Shown piece after piece: positions 27,058 through 38,359 of a DNA stretch of 64,000 nucleotides (position 1 is the first letter of the stretch; each line of letters opens with the position of its first letter). The notes beneath the pieces were generated by a model. It was not told the origin of the DNA, did not search any database, and worked only from the letters and a program-made list of their open reading frames with translations. This stretch comes from Halobaculum roseum (lineage in GTDB: Archaea > Halobacteriota > Halobacteria > Halobacteriales > Haloferacaceae), in assembly GCF_019880245.1 (NCBI RefSeq), contig NZ_CP082286.1, forward strand, positions 2,870,521 to 2,934,520. The letters run 5' to 3'. Both the position numbers and the translations under genes were made by a program.

Positions 27058-27738
27058 TCACCCGAGGAACTCCCGGAGCGTCTTCGCGTACAATCCCGGC
27101 GCGTTCCTGCGAGAGCCGTCGAGTGCGGCCGCGAGCGCCCGCCCGCCGTCCTCCATGACGCCGGCGCCGTGACCGCACAGCACTCGCTCGGGATCGATCC
27201 CTCCGAGCGCGCGCCGCGGTGGGAACAGCCGTAGCATCGGGTGGACGCCCAGTTGCTCGGACCCTGTCCGCATGTACGAGGAGGTCCCGACCGCTTCCGG
27301 GACGTACAGCGTCCCGCCGTCCTCGTCGTACAGCCCGACCTCCTGCCATGGCGGGATCGACGAGTCGCGGACCGTGATCGCCCGGAGCCCGCCCAGCCTG
27401 CGCCCGAACCGCTCGACGGGCGCGTCGAGCTTCGTCGCGACGCCGGTCATCCAGTCGGGCACGTACACGGGCACGTCGTGGCGGCGCGCGATCACAGCGG
27501 CGTCGCGCTTGTGGCGGTCGAGGCAGACGACCGTCCCCGCGACCTCGCCGTCCAGATCCGCGAGGAGGTCGTCGACGCCGTCGGCGTCCACGGGATCGAG
27601 CACCCACAGGTCGCCGTCGACAGATAGTGCGTGGCTCGCCCGCTCCATCGTCTCCCCGGGATAGGCGATCCACCCAACGCCGTCGTCGAACTCGTCGATC
27701 ACGGCGAGATCGGCGTCGCCGGAACCTTTCATCGCCAT
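27058..27738 (-). CDS. Metallo-beta-lactamase-fold-like protein with altered metal motif, 226 aa
   Basis: ATG 27738 (or 27732). The layout resembles MBL-fold hydrolases: strands WIAYPGETMERAS and LWVLDPVDADGVDDLLADL, then TVVCLDRHKRDAAVIARRH where the HxHxDH motif is normally found, then VPVYVPDW, and late LCGHGAGVMEDGG. Most metal ligands are missing (only DRHKRD remains), so catalysis by the usual binuclear site is doubtful. Fold assignment is an inference from the strand pattern. Operon with the gene that follows at 27047. Confidence 0.62.
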   Translation of the reverse strand: MAMKGSGDADLAVIDEFDDGVGWIAYPGETMERASHALSVDGDLWVLDPVDADGVDDLLADLDGEVAGTVVCLDRHKRDAAVIARRHDVPVYVPDWMTGVATKLDAPVERFGRRLGGLRAITVRDSSIPPWQEVGLYDEDGGTLYVPEAVGTSSYMRTGSEQLGVHPMLRLFPPRRALGGIDPERVLCGHGAGVMEDGGRALAAALDGSRRNAPGLYAKTLREFLG

Positions 27739-27796
27739 CGGGGGACGAAACGGGCGCCGCGGGCTTAAGTGGGGTGCCGCCGGAAGGGCGGACGAG

Positions 27797-28561
27797 ATGA
27801 CGACGCGACCCGCGACGACGCAGCCGCGCCCGGCCCTGGCGTCGCTGGCGCTGGAGGTGACCGACCTCGGGCGCGCGGCGGCGTGGTACGCCGACACGTT
27901 CGGCCTCGTCCCGACCCGGCGAACCGAGACCGAATGCGCCTTCGACGTGGGCGGCACCGAGTTCGTCCTCAGGCGCCCCGACTCGGTCCCGCGCGGCGGC
28001 CTCCACACTCACTTCGCGTTCGAGACGCCCGGCCGCGAGTACCCCGCGTGGCGCGCTCGGTTCCTGGAGGCCCCCGAGATGGACTTCGGCTCCTTTCGCT
28101 CGCTGTATCTGGAGGACGCCGACGGCCACGCCCCGGAGATCGGCGGCACCGCCCCCGACGGAACCGGCGCGGGATTGGTCGGGATCTTCGAGGTGGTGCT
28201 GGAAGTGGCGAACGTCGACCTCGCGAGCGACTGCTGGTCCGCGCTGGGGTTCTCGGCGGTCGACCGCGGCGACGAACGCCGAAGGGTCCGGATGCGCGGG
28301 CCATCGGGCGCCGAGCGACAGTTCGACGTGGAGCTGTGGGAGCCGCAGTTGGGGCTCGCGGGCGCGCGGGGCGGCGTCCACGTCGACCTCGCCGTCCGGG
28401 TGCGCGAGCCCGCGGCGGTCGCCGACCACGCCTACGGCGACCTCCCCTCGGTGACGGTCCGGGAGTCGCCCGACGGCTCGGTCGAGCTGTACGACCCCGA
28501 CGGCCATCACCTCGTGTTGCTGCCGGCCGACGGGGCTGCGGCCGCGGAGGACGTGTCGTGA
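27797..28561 (+). CDS. Two-domain VOC (glyoxalase/dioxygenase-like) protein, 254 aa
   Basis: Two vicinal-oxygen-chelate modules are seen: residues about 13-120 (LASLALEVTDLGRAAAWYAD, GLHTHFAFE, LYLEDADGHAPEI) and about 125-245 (GIFEVVLEVANVDLASDCW, GVHVDLAVRV, ELYDPDGHHLVLL). Potential metal ligands are the His in HTHF and Glu in the end strands. VOC proteins include glyoxalases, extradiol dioxygenases and antibiotic-binding proteins; the substrate cannot be told. The stop overlaps the cupin gene by 4 nt (GTGA), so the two are coupled. Confidence 0.87.
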   Translation: MTTRPATTQPRPALASLALEVTDLGRAAAWYADTFGLVPTRRTETECAFDVGGTEFVLRRPDSVPRGGLHTHFAFETPGREYPAWRARFLEAPEMDFGSFRSLYLEDADGHAPEIGGTAPDGTGAGLVGIFEVVLEVANVDLASDCWSALGFSAVDRGDERRRVRMRGPSGAERQFDVELWEPQLGLAGARGGVHVDLAVRVREPAAVADHAYGDLPSVTVRESPDGSVELYDPDGHHLVLLPADGAAAAEDVS

Positions 28562-29166
28562 ACGAGGAACGCCCCGGCGGCGCTGGCGGCGACGACAACG
28601 GCGACAGCAACGAAGACGGCGACGCTTACGACGACACGTACGACGACGAAGCCTCCGAGGCTGCGGACCACGGCTACCGCCACGTCGCGGTCGACGACGT
28701 GCCGAACACGCCGAACCCGACGCGCGCGAAACGCGAGTTGGACGAGGCGGTCGGGGCGTCGCTGTTCGGCTGCAACTACTACGAGGCCGATCCCGGCGAG
28801 CGGGTGCCGTGGGGGTACCACCGTCACCCCGATCACGAGGAGCTGTTCTACGTGATCGCCGGGGAGCTGGAGATCGAGACGCCCGCCCGCACGTACCGCG
28901 TCGGCGCCGACGAGGCGTTCTTCGTCCCCGCTGACGGGCCCAACCGGGCGGTCGCCGTCGGCGACGGGCCGTGCCGGTTCCTCGCGGTCGGCGCGCCCAA
29001 GGACGCCGACGGCGCGGTGATCTGCGAGGAGTGTCCCGCCTGCGGCGCCGAGACCGACCGCGAGTACGAAGTCGAGGCCACGGGCGAGGGGGCCGACCCG
29101 GCTGCCGAGGTGTACGTCCTCCGGTGTGCGGCGTGCGGTGCGGAGACCGACCGCTTCTCCGGGTAG
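28558..29166 (+). CDS. Cupin protein with C-terminal CxxC pairs, 202 aa
   Basis: The GTG start overlaps the VOC gene stop. An acidic N-terminus of about 35 residues leads to a cupin barrel with motif 1 WGYHRHPDHEELFYVIAGE (His/His/Glu metal ligands) and motif 2 EAFFVPADGPNRAV. The last 50 residues carry CEECPACGAETDRE and LRCAACGAETDRFSG, two CxxC-type pairs that could form a zinc ribbon. Coupling to the VOC gene suggests a shared, probably metal-dependent, metabolic role. Function not known. Confidence 0.85.
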   Translation: MNEERPGGAGGDDNGDSNEDGDAYDDTYDDEASEAADHGYRHVAVDDVPNTPNPTRAKRELDEAVGASLFGCNYYEADPGERVPWGYHRHPDHEELFYVIAGELEIETPARTYRVGADEAFFVPADGPNRAVAVGDGPCRFLAVGAPKDADGAVICEECPACGAETDREYEVEATGEGADPAAEVYVLRCAACGAETDRFSG

Positions 29167-29224
29167 CGTCGGTGTCCGGGAGCCCGCCCATACCGGGGCG
29201 AATAGTGTCCGCGCCGTGCCCGTG

Positions 29225-29515
29225 TCAGTTCAGTCGGTCGATGTCGATGCCGACGTCCGGCGGCGAGACGATGAGAAACCCGCGGAAGTGTGTGAGTTCG
29301 CCGCCCATCTCGTTGATCTGGCGCGCGAACCCGCTGGCGAGCTCGTTCAGGTCCCCCTGGACTGCAAGCACGAGTACGTTGCCGTATTCGACGTTGCGCA
29401 CCCACTGCTCGGGCTCGGTCTCCCCGTCGAGCACCCCCAGGACCACGTCCCCCACCGTCCCCTCCGACTCGATCATCTCCTCGGCGTCGCGGAGGTCGAG
29501 CCCGAAATCGCTCAT
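29225..29515 (-). CDS. Conserved haloarchaeal protein, 96 aa (DUF5779-like?)
   Basis: The open frame goes to 29659 but ATG 29515 (MSDFGLDLRDAEE) is supported by a TATA-like CTTTTGAAAG about 26 nt before it. It contains GTVGDVVLGVLDGETEPEQW, NVLVLAVQGDLNELA and GGELTHFRGFLIVSPP. The compact alpha/beta pattern is known to me from haloarchaea only. Function unknown; the DUF number is from memory. Confidence 0.78.
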   Translation of the reverse strand: MSDFGLDLRDAEEMIESEGTVGDVVLGVLDGETEPEQWVRNVEYGNVLVLAVQGDLNELASGFARQINEMGGELTHFRGFLIVSPPDVGIDIDRLN

Positions 29516-29535
29516 ATCGCCGCTCACGGCGTGTG

Positions 29536-29545
29536 CTTTCAAAAG
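29536..29545 (-). promoter_or_regulatory. TATA-like box for the 29515 gene
   Basis: The minus strand reads CTTTTGAAAG, centred 25-26 nt before ATG 29515, predicting a leaderless transcript. Confidence 0.5.
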
Positions 29546-29793
29546 GGTTCGGTCCGCGGTCCGACGCCCGTCTGACCCCGAGGGTTCCGGCGAGGACCCC
29601 GAACCCGTAATCGACCGGGGCGCCGAATCCCCGTTCGCCAGTCGACGCCGATCACGCATCCGTCAATACCATGCATATAAGGATATACTAAGAGTCGGGG
29701 TCGATTCATAGTCGACGCCCTCTTGCGATTATCCCATCGATCGAACGTTCGTGAACGTTCCTCGACGGCGACGCGACCTGTCCGACCACAACG

Positions 29794-29800
29794 CTTTACA
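29794..29800 (+). promoter_or_regulatory. TATA-like box of the branched-chain amino-acid operon
   Basis: CTTTACA centred about 26 nt before ATG 29823. It places the transcript start at that ATG, which is not in frame with the catalytic part of LeuA; this is why it matters for the start problem of leuA. Confidence 0.45.
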
Positions 29801-29853
29801 ATCAGTTCTGCTCTCCCATGCGATGATGTCCCATAATCAGGACTCGTCGGTAA

Positions 29854-31071
<1,218 letters not shown>

Positions 31072-31139
31072 CCGGCGGGGGTGCAATCGTTGCCACCCGC
31101 GTCACGGTTATGAGGCCCGCGCTGATAACCCTCGGTGAG

Positions 31140-31235
31140 ATGACGACGAGATCCGCGCCGACCGCCGTTCGCCCGGCGCCCGCGGAGCGCGTCGTCGCCC
31201 TTCTCGCCGGGGTCGCGGGTATCGTAGGGGCGTGA
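31140..31235 (+). CDS. Putative ilvB leader peptide, 31 aa
   Basis: ATG 31140 with GGTGAG directly before it. The peptide is MTTRSAPTAVRPAPAERV followed by a tail rich in Val, Leu, Ile and Ala (VALLAGVAGIVGA). Its stop codon forms the first bases of the loop of a perfect 6-bp hairpin (31227-31242). It lies in the 270-nt gap between leuA and ilvB. A control role like that of bacterial ilv leader peptides is inferred; a chance ORF is possible. Confidence 0.35.
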   Translation: MTTRSAPTAVRPAPAERVVALLAGVAGIVGA

Positions 31236-31242
31236 CCGCCCC
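31227..31242 (+). promoter_or_regulatory. Hairpin overlapping the leader ORF stop
   Basis: GGGGCG (31227-31232) pairs perfectly with CGCCCC (31237-31242) around the loop TGAC. The stop codon TGA occupies loop positions. A ribosome at the leader stop would prevent its formation. No U-tract follows. Confidence 0.4.
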
Positions 31243-31341
31243 CACAACACCCACCCCGACGCACGTACCGACCGAACCCGACCAGCGACCAGCGATCACC
31301 GACCGCGAACGAATGACACACACGGACGGAGGAACACGACG

Positions 31342-33168
31342 ATGAGCGAGCCAGCGACCCCCGACGCCGCGTCGCCCGAGGAGGGCGACGACGAGGGGCG
31401 AACCGACCGAGCGGAACAGCCGGAACAGACGGACGAGGAGGCCGCAGCAGCACGCGAGGACGCGGCGACGCGCGCACCGGGCAGCGGCGCGAACGCGGTC
31501 GTCGCCGCGCTCGAGGCCGCGGGCGTCGAGACCGCCTTCGGCGTGCAGGGCGGTGCGATCATGCCCGTGTACGACGCGCTCTCGGAGTCGTCCGTCCACC
31601 ACATCACGATGGCCCACGAGCAGGGGGCCGTCCACGCGGCCGACGCCTACGGCATCGTCCGCGGCGACCCGGGCGTCTGTCTGGCGACCTCGGGGCCGGG
31701 CGCGACGAACCTCGTCACGGGCATCGCCGACGCGTCGATGGACTCGGACGCGATGCTCGCGCTGACGGGGCAGGTGCCCTCGGACATGGTCGGCTCGGAC
31801 GCGTTCCAGGAGACAGACACCGTCGGCGTCACCGCGCCCATCACGAAGCACAACTACTTCGCCAGCGACTCCGACGAGGTCGGCCGCACGGTCGGCGAGG
31901 CGTTCGCGCTCGCGAACACCGGCCGCCCGGGACCGACCTTGGTCGACCTCCCGAAGGACGTGAGCTTCGGAGAGACCGACCGCCCGGTCGGCGAGCCGAC
32001 GGCGCCCGAGCGCGCGGTGCCCGACGACGAGGCCGACGAGGAGCAGGTCGAGGCGGCCGCACGCGCCATCGAGACGGCCGAGCGTCCCCTCTGCCTGTTC
32101 GGCGGCGGCGTGATCAAGGGCGACGCGACCGAGCAGGCCCGGGCGTTCGCACGCGAGTTCGGCATCCCGGTCGTGACGACGATGCCGGGCATCGGGAGCT
32201 TCCCCGAGGACGACGACCTCTGTCTCTCGTGGGCCGGCATGCACGGCACCGGCTACGCCAACATGGCGATCACCCACACCGACTGCCTGATCGCGGTGGG
32301 CACGCGCTTCGACGACCGCCTCACCGGCGGCGTCGACACCTTCGCCCCCGAGGCCGAGGTCGTCCACGTCGACATCGACCCCGCCGAGATCTCGAAGAAC
32401 GTCCACGCCGACTACCCGGTCGTCGGCGACGCGGGGACGGTGCTCGACCAGCTCGACGCCGCCATCGGCTACGGCGACGCCCCCGACACCGAGGCGTGGC
32501 GCGAGCAGTGCGCCGAGTGGCGCGAGGAGTACCCGATGGACTACGCCATCGACCCCGACGAGCCGGTGAAGCCGCAGTTCGTCGTCGAGGCGTTCGACGC
32601 CGCCACCGGCGACGACGCGTACGTCACCACCGGCGTCGGCCAACACCAGATGTGGGCCGCCCAGTACTGGACGTACCGCGAGCCGCGCACGTTCGTCTCC
32701 AGCCACGGGCTCGGAACGATGGGATACGGCCTGCCCGCCGCAGTCGGCGCGCGCGTCGCGGCCGACGACGACCGCGAGGTGATCAGCTTCGAGGGCGACG
32801 GCTCGTTCCTGATGACGATCCAGGAGCTGTCGGTCGCCGTCCGCGAGAACCTCGACATCACGGTCGTCGTGCTCAACAACGAGTACATCGGGATGGTCCG
32901 CCAGTGGCAGGACGCCTTCTTCGAGGGCAACCACATGGCCTCCCAGTACGACTGGATGCCGGAGTTCGACACGCTCGCGGAGGCGTTCGGCGCGAAGGGC
33001 TTCCGGATCGACGAGTACGACGACGTGGAGGCGGTCGTCGAGGAGGCGCTTGCCTACGACGGCCCCTCGGTCGTCGACGCCCACATCGACCCCGAGGAGA
33101 ACGTCTACCCGATGGTCGCCAGCGGCGCGGCGAACGGCCAGTTCGCGCTCGCGGAGGACCAACTATGA
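31342..33168 (+). CDS. ilvB: Acetolactate synthase, large (catalytic) subunit
   Basis: 608 aa with a ribosome-binding GGAGG at 31328-31332. An acidic, disordered N-terminal extension of about 48 residues precedes the three thiamine-diphosphate-enzyme domains. The catalytic Glu is E93 in MAHEQGAVHAADAYG. GRPGPTLVDLPKDV closes the first domain and FGGGVIKGD opens the central one. The ThDP motif starts near residue 484 (FEGDGSFLM through VVLNNEYIGM). It makes acetolactate or acetohydroxybutyrate from pyruvate, the first common step of valine and isoleucine synthesis. Its stop overlaps ilvN by 4 nt. Confidence 0.96.
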   Translation: MSEPATPDAASPEEGDDEGRTDRAEQPEQTDEEAAAAREDAATRAPGSGANAVVAALEAAGVETAFGVQGGAIMPVYDALSESSVHHITMAHEQGAVHAADAYGIVRGDPGVCLATSGPGATNLVTGIADASMDSDAMLALTGQVPSDMVGSDAFQETDTVGVTAPITKHNYFASDSDEVGRTVGEAFALANTGRPGPTLVDLPKDVSFGETDRPVGEPTAPERAVPDDEADEEQVEAAARAIETAERPLCLFGGGVIKGDATEQARAFAREFGIPVVTTMPGIGSFPEDDDLCLSWAGMHGTGYANMAITHTDCLIAVGTRFDDRLTGGVDTFAPEAEVVHVDIDPAEISKNVHADYPVVGDAGTVLDQLDAAIGYGDAPDTEAWREQCAEWREEYPMDYAIDPDEPVKPQFVVEAFDAATGDDAYVTTGVGQHQMWAAQYWTYREPRTFVSSHGLGTMGYGLPAAVGARVAADDDREVISFEGDGSFLMTIQELSVAVRENLDITVVVLNNEYIGMVRQWQDAFFEGNHMASQYDWMPEFDTLAEAFGAKGFRIDEYDDVEAVVEEALAYDGPSVVDAHIDPEENVYPMVASGAANGQFALAEDQL

Positions 33169-33917
33169 CGGGCGAGGACGAGCACGCCGCCACGGACGGC
33201 GGCACCGACCACCCGGCCGACTCCCCGATCGCGGAACACGCCCGCCCCGCCGGCGGCGACGCGCCCGAGACGGGGCTGGCGGGACCGACGCCCGAGGAGC
33301 GCCCGCACCCGTCGGGCCGCCGCGACGAACACGGCGTCCGCAAGGAGCCGGACGACGGCGGCGAGCCGACCCGTCGGGCGACCGTCTCGGCGCTCGTCGA
33401 GGACGAACCCGGCGTGCTCGCGCGCGCCGCCGGCCTGTTCCGCCGGCGCCAGTTCAACATCGAGAGCCTGACGGTCGGCCCGACGACCGTCGAGGGCCAC
33501 TCGCGGATCACCCTCGTCGTCGAGGAGACCGAGGCCGGCATCGACCAGGCGAAAAAGCAGCTCGCGAAGCTCACGCCCGTCATCGCGGTGGGCGAGCTGA
33601 GCGACGACGCCGTCGCCGCCGAGCTCGTGCTCCTGAAGGTTCGCGGTGAGGAGCCCGACAAGGTCCACGCGATCACCTCGATGTACGACGGCGAGACGCT
33701 CGACGCCGGCCCGCGAACCATCACGGTGCAGATCACCGGCGACGAGAACCTCATCGACGACGCGATCGACGCGTTCGACCAGTTCGGCATCATCGAGATC
33801 GCCCGGACGGGCCAGACGGCCCTGGAGCGGGGCGACTCCCCGACGACGCCCGGCGAGGAGCCCGGCCACTCGGCGGGCTCGACCGACGACGACGAGTTCA
33901 CCAACTACGACGACTGA
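33165..33917 (+). CDS. ilvN: Acetolactate synthase, small (regulatory) subunit
   Basis: The ATG overlaps the ilvB stop (ATGA). 250 aa with a long acidic N-terminal extension of about 68 residues, then an ACT domain ([33 protein letters not shown]) and the ilvN C-terminal domain ([28 protein letters not shown]), plus a 30-residue acidic tail. It activates the catalytic subunit and brings valine feedback. The N-terminal extension is longer than in bacterial IlvN; usual for haloarchaea. Confidence 0.95.
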   Translation: MTGEDEHAATDGGTDHPADSPIAEHARPAGGDAPETGLAGPTPEERPHPSGRRDEHGVRKEPDDGGEPTRRATVSALVEDEPGVLARAAGLFRRRQFNIESLTVGPTTVEGHSRITLVVEETEAGIDQAKKQLAKLTPVIAVGELSDDAVAAELVLLKVRGEEPDKVHAITSMYDGETLDAGPRTITVQITGDENLIDDAIDAFDQFGIIEIARTGQTALERGDSPTTPGEEPGHSAGSTDDDEFTNYDD

Positions 33918-33946
33918 GACCCTTCACACAGACACACACTACAACG

Positions 33947-35006
<1,060 letters not shown>

Positions 35007-35014
<8 letters not shown>

Positions 35015-35195
35015 GGAGCGCGACCGAGTCGCCGCGACCGACGGTGACCGCACAGGCGACGGCCGCGCCGGCGACGGTCGCTCCAGCGACACCATCGCCG
35101 ACGTGGACCACACCGCGCCCTACCCCGAACCGAACGACGTGTGGTCGCGCGGCTTCGCGCGCGCCAGCGACGACCCGAGGGACGTACGCCGATGA
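35007..35195 (+). CDS. Small acidic protein between ilvC and leuC, 62 aa
   Basis: ATG 35007 overlaps the ilvC stop by 8 nt and the stop overlaps the leuC start by 4 nt (ATGA), a strong sign that it is translated. Product: an acidic, Gly/Asp-rich first half and then [12 protein letters not shown]-like sequence ([19 protein letters not shown]). No cysteine, no known domain. It may assist or regulate the pathway enzymes, or serve mainly to couple translation to leuC. Function unknown. Confidence 0.6.
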
Positions 35196-36649
35196 GTCGG
35201 GGCACGCTGTACGACAAGGTCTGGGAGCGCCACAAGGTCGCCGACCTGCCGAACGGACAGGACCAGCTGTTCATCGGCCTCCACCTCGTCCACGAGGTGA
35301 CCAGCCCGCAGGCGTTCGGCATGCTGCGCGAGCGCGACATGGCGGTCGCGTTCCCCGACCGCACCGTCGCCACGACCGACCACATCGTCCCGACCGACCC
35401 CGAGGGGCGCGAGCGCCCCCTCGCGGACGAGCGCGCCGAGGAGATGCTCACGCATCTCGAGCACAACACCGAGGAGGCGGGCATCCGCTTTTTCGGCCTC
35501 GACGACGACCGGCAGGGCATCGCCCACGTCGTCGGCCCGGAGCTGGGCTTCGTCCAGCCGGGCATGACCGTCGTCTGCGGCGACAGCCACACCTCCACCC
35601 ACGGCGCCTTCGGCGCCATCGGGATGGGGATCGGCACCAGCCAGATCCGCGACGTGTTCGCCACCGGCTCCATCTCCGCGGACAAGAAGGCCGTCCGCCG
35701 CGTCGAGGTCACCGGCGAACTCGGCGACGGCGTCGGCGCGAAGGACGTCATCCTCCACGTGATCCGTGAACTCGGCGTCGACGGCGGCGTCGGCCACGTG
35801 TACGAGTACGGCGGGGAAGCCATCCGGAGCCTCGACATGGAGGGACGGCTCGCGGTGTGCAACATGTCCATCGAGGGCGGCGCCCGCGCGGGCTACATCA
35901 ACCCCGACGAGACGACTTACGAGTACCTCCGGGGCCGCGAGTTCGCGCCCGAGGGTGACGAGTTCGAGGAGCGCAAGGAGTACTGGGAGTCGATCCGCTC
36001 GGACGAGGACGCCCAGTACGACGACTGGGTCGAGGTCGACGCCGACGACCTCGCGCCGCAGGTGTCCTGGGGCACCAACCCAGAGCAGGTCGTGGGCGTC
36101 GACGAGCCCGTCCCGGCCCCCGACGAGACGCGCGATCCCGAGGCCGCCGAATCGGCACAGGATCACACCGAGGTCACGCCGGGAGAGACGATGGAGGGAC
36201 ACGAGGTCGACGTGGCGTTCCTCGGCACGTGCACGAACGGCCGCGTCGCGGACTTCCGCGAGGCCGCCCGCGTCCTGAAGGGCCGCGAGGTCGCCGACGA
36301 CGTGCGCGCGCTCGCCGTTCCCGGTTCGGGTACCGTCAAGCGCAAACTGGAGGCCGAGGGCATCGATCAGGTGTTCAAGGACGCCGGCTTCCAGTGGCGC
36401 GAGGCCGGCTGTTCGATGTGTCTGGCGATGAACGACGACGCGCTGGAGGGCGACGAGGTCTGTGCGTCCTCCTCGAACCGCAACTACGTTGGCCGCCAGG
36501 GGAGCACCGAGGGGCGCACCCACCTGATGTCGCCGGCGATGGTCGCGGCCGCGGCCGTCGAGGGCGCCGTCACCGACGTGCGCGAGTTCGACGTGGCCGA
36601 GTCCGTCGGGGACCCCGATGCCGACGCCGACGCGGAGGTGGACGCATGA
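35192..36649 (+). CDS. leuC: 3-isopropylmalate dehydratase, large subunit
   Basis: 485 aa. ATG 35192 overlaps the stop of the small ORF. Aconitase-fold signatures are LFIGLHLVHEVTSPQAF, VCGDSHTSTHGAFG, and the iron-sulfur cysteines in FLGTCTNGR and GCSMCLAMN. NRNYVGRQGS is the substrate-side motif. A charged insertion (about residues 265-335) precedes the first cluster cysteine region. It isomerises 2- to 3-isopropylmalate together with LeuD. The stop overlaps leuD by 4 nt. Confidence 0.96.
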   Translation: MSRGTLYDKVWERHKVADLPNGQDQLFIGLHLVHEVTSPQAFGMLRERDMAVAFPDRTVATTDHIVPTDPEGRERPLADERAEEMLTHLEHNTEEAGIRFFGLDDDRQGIAHVVGPELGFVQPGMTVVCGDSHTSTHGAFGAIGMGIGTSQIRDVFATGSISADKKAVRRVEVTGELGDGVGAKDVILHVIRELGVDGGVGHVYEYGGEAIRSLDMEGRLAVCNMSIEGGARAGYINPDETTYEYLRGREFAPEGDEFEERKEYWESIRSDEDAQYDDWVEVDADDLAPQVSWGTNPEQVVGVDEPVPAPDETRDPEAAESAQDHTEVTPGETMEGHEVDVAFLGTCTNGRVADFREAARVLKGREVADDVRALAVPGSGTVKRKLEAEGIDQVFKDAGFQWREAGCSMCLAMNDDALEGDEVCASSSNRNYVGRQGSTEGRTHLMSPAMVAAAAVEGAVTDVREFDVAESVGDPDADADAEVDA

Positions 36650-37263
36650 GCGACGACGGGGACGGCGCCGCAGTGCCCGCGATCCGTCGGGTCGCCGGCA
36701 CCGGCGTGCCGCTCCGCGGCGACGACATCGACACCGACCAGATCCTCCCCGCGCGGTTCCTGAAGGCGGTCACGTTCGACGACATGGGCGAGTACGCCTT
36801 CTACGACCAGCGTCGCGACGCCGACGGCGAGTTGAACGACCACCCGTTCAACGAGTACCAGGGCGCGAACGTCCTCGCGGTCAACGACAACTTCGGCTGC
36901 GGCTCCTCCCGGGAGCACGCACCGCAGGGACTGATGCGCTGGGGCGTCGAGGCCATCGTCGGCGAGTCGTTCGCGGAGATCTTCCAGGACAACTGCAAGT
37001 CGCTGGGGATCGCGACGCTCGCCGTCGACCACGAGGACGCCGTCGACCTCCAGGACTTCATCGAGGCGAATCCCGACGCCGGCATCGAGGTCGACGTGCG
37101 CGCGGAGACCGTCCGCTACGACGGGAAGACCGTCGATGGCGACGTGCCCGACGCGATGCGCGAGGCGCTCTTGGAGGGTATCTGGGACACGACCGCCGTG
37201 ATGCGGACGAACCTCGACCGCGCGAAGGAAGTCAACGACAGCCTCCCGTACACCGATGACTGA
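36646..37263 (+). CDS. leuD: 3-isopropylmalate dehydratase, small subunit
   Basis: 205 aa. The ATG overlaps the leuC stop. Swivel-domain signatures are [29 protein letters not shown] (substrate loop) and [15 protein letters not shown]. It forms the active dehydratase with LeuC. Its stop overlaps the leuB start by 8 nt. Confidence 0.96.
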   Translation: MSDDGDGAAVPAIRRVAGTGVPLRGDDIDTDQILPARFLKAVTFDDMGEYAFYDQRRDADGELNDHPFNEYQGANVLAVNDNFGCGSSREHAPQGLMRWGVEAIVGESFAEIFQDNCKSLGIATLAVDHEDAVDLQDFIEANPDAGIEVDVRAETVRYDGKTVDGDVPDAMREALLEGIWDTTAVMRTNLDRAKEVNDSLPYTDD

Positions 37264-38239
37264 GGTCCCCGAGATCGCGGTGATCGAGGGCGACGGCATC
37301 GGCCGCGAGGTCGTCCCCGCGGCCGTCGAGGTGCTGGACGCCGTCGGCGACTACGCGTTCGCCGAGGCCGAGGCGGGCGACGCGACGCTCGACGAGACGG
37401 GCGAGGCGCTGCCCGCGGAGACGTACGAACTCGCCGCCAGCGCGGATGCGACGCTGTTCGGTGCCGCGGGCGAGTCCGCCGCGGACGTGATCCTCCCGCT
37501 TCGCGAGGCCGTCGGCTCGTTCGTCAACGTCCGTCCCGCGCGGGCGTATCCCGGCGTCGACGCGCTGCGGCCGGAGACGGATCTGGTCTTCCTCCGGGAG
37601 AACACCGAGGGCGTGTACGCCGGTCACGAGGACCGCCTCACCGACGACGTGTCGACGCTGACGCGCGTCGTCACCGAGACCGCCTCACGGCGCCTCGGCG
37701 AATTCGCCTGCGAGTACGTCGGAGAGCGCGGGAAGGACGGCTTCACCGTCGCGCACAAGGCGAACGTGATGCGCGAGACCGACGGGCTGTTCCGCGACAC
37801 GGTGCTCGCGGAGGCGGAGGCCGCGGGCGTCGACGCCGACACCGTCCTCATGGACGCGTTCGCGACGCGGGTGTGTCTCGACCCCGAGCAGTTCGACGTG
37901 ATCGTCTGCCCCAACCTCGCGGGCGACGTGCTCTCGGATCTCGCGGCCGGTCTCGTTGGTGGACTCGGGCTGCTCCCCTCCGCGAACGTCGGCCCCGAGC
38001 GCGGACTGTTCGAGCCGGTCCACGGCACCGCGCCCGACATCGCGGGCGAGGGGGTCGCGAACCCGTCGGCGACGATCCTCTCGGCGGCGATGCTCGTCGA
38101 GTCGCTCGGCGACGACGACGCCGGCGCGCAGATTCGGTCGGCCGTCGAGAGCGTCCTCTCGGACGGGCCACGAACGCCCGATCTGGGCGGCGAGGCGACG
38201 ACCCGCGAGGTGACCGACGCGGTGCTGGCCCGGCTCTGA
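37256..38239 (+). CDS. leuB: 3-isopropylmalate dehydrogenase
   Basis: 327 aa, beta-decarboxylating dehydrogenase family. [17 protein letters not shown] is the N-terminal motif, [10 protein letters not shown] and [14 protein letters not shown] carry the substrate arginines, AHKANVM the catalytic Lys, and [16 protein letters not shown] the metal Asp residues; [12 protein letters not shown] ends the cofactor site. It oxidises 3-isopropylmalate to 2-oxoisocaproate, the last specific step of leucine synthesis. Last gene of the operon. Confidence 0.95.
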   Translation: MTEVPEIAVIEGDGIGREVVPAAVEVLDAVGDYAFAEAEAGDATLDETGEALPAETYELAASADATLFGAAGESAADVILPLREAVGSFVNVRPARAYPGVDALRPETDLVFLRENTEGVYAGHEDRLTDDVSTLTRVVTETASRRLGEFACEYVGERGKDGFTVAHKANVMRETDGLFRDTVLAEAEAAGVDADTVLMDAFATRVCLDPEQFDVIVCPNLAGDVLSDLAAGLVGGLGLLPSANVGPERGLFEPVHGTAPDIAGEGVANPSATILSAAMLVESLGDDDAGAQIRSAVESVLSDGPRTPDLGGEATTREVTDAVLARL

Positions 38240-38255
38240 GCGGGCGGACGACGGC

Positions 38256-38295
38256 GCGACCGGGGAGGACGCGACCGGGGAGGACGCGACCGGGA
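38256..38295. repeat. 15-bp tandem repeat, about 2.7 copies, after leuB
   Basis: The unit GCGACCGGGGAGGAC occurs at 38256-38270 and 38271-38285, with a partial third copy at 38286-38295. It lies in the gap after the operon; no function is apparent. Confidence 0.75.
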
Positions 38296-38359
38296 CTGGC
38301 CTTCCGACCGACCCCGGGCAACAGGTTCACTTCTCTCGACGGCGTAGGTCCGTGCGGCC

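Noticed and set aside
27044-29191. 715-codon minus-strand frame
   Set aside because: Arg/Pro-rich shadow opposite the VOC and cupin genes; non-haloarchaeal composition.
31108-33162. 684-codon minus-strand frame opposite ilvB
   Set aside because: Antisense of a clearly conserved gene; no recognisable domain.
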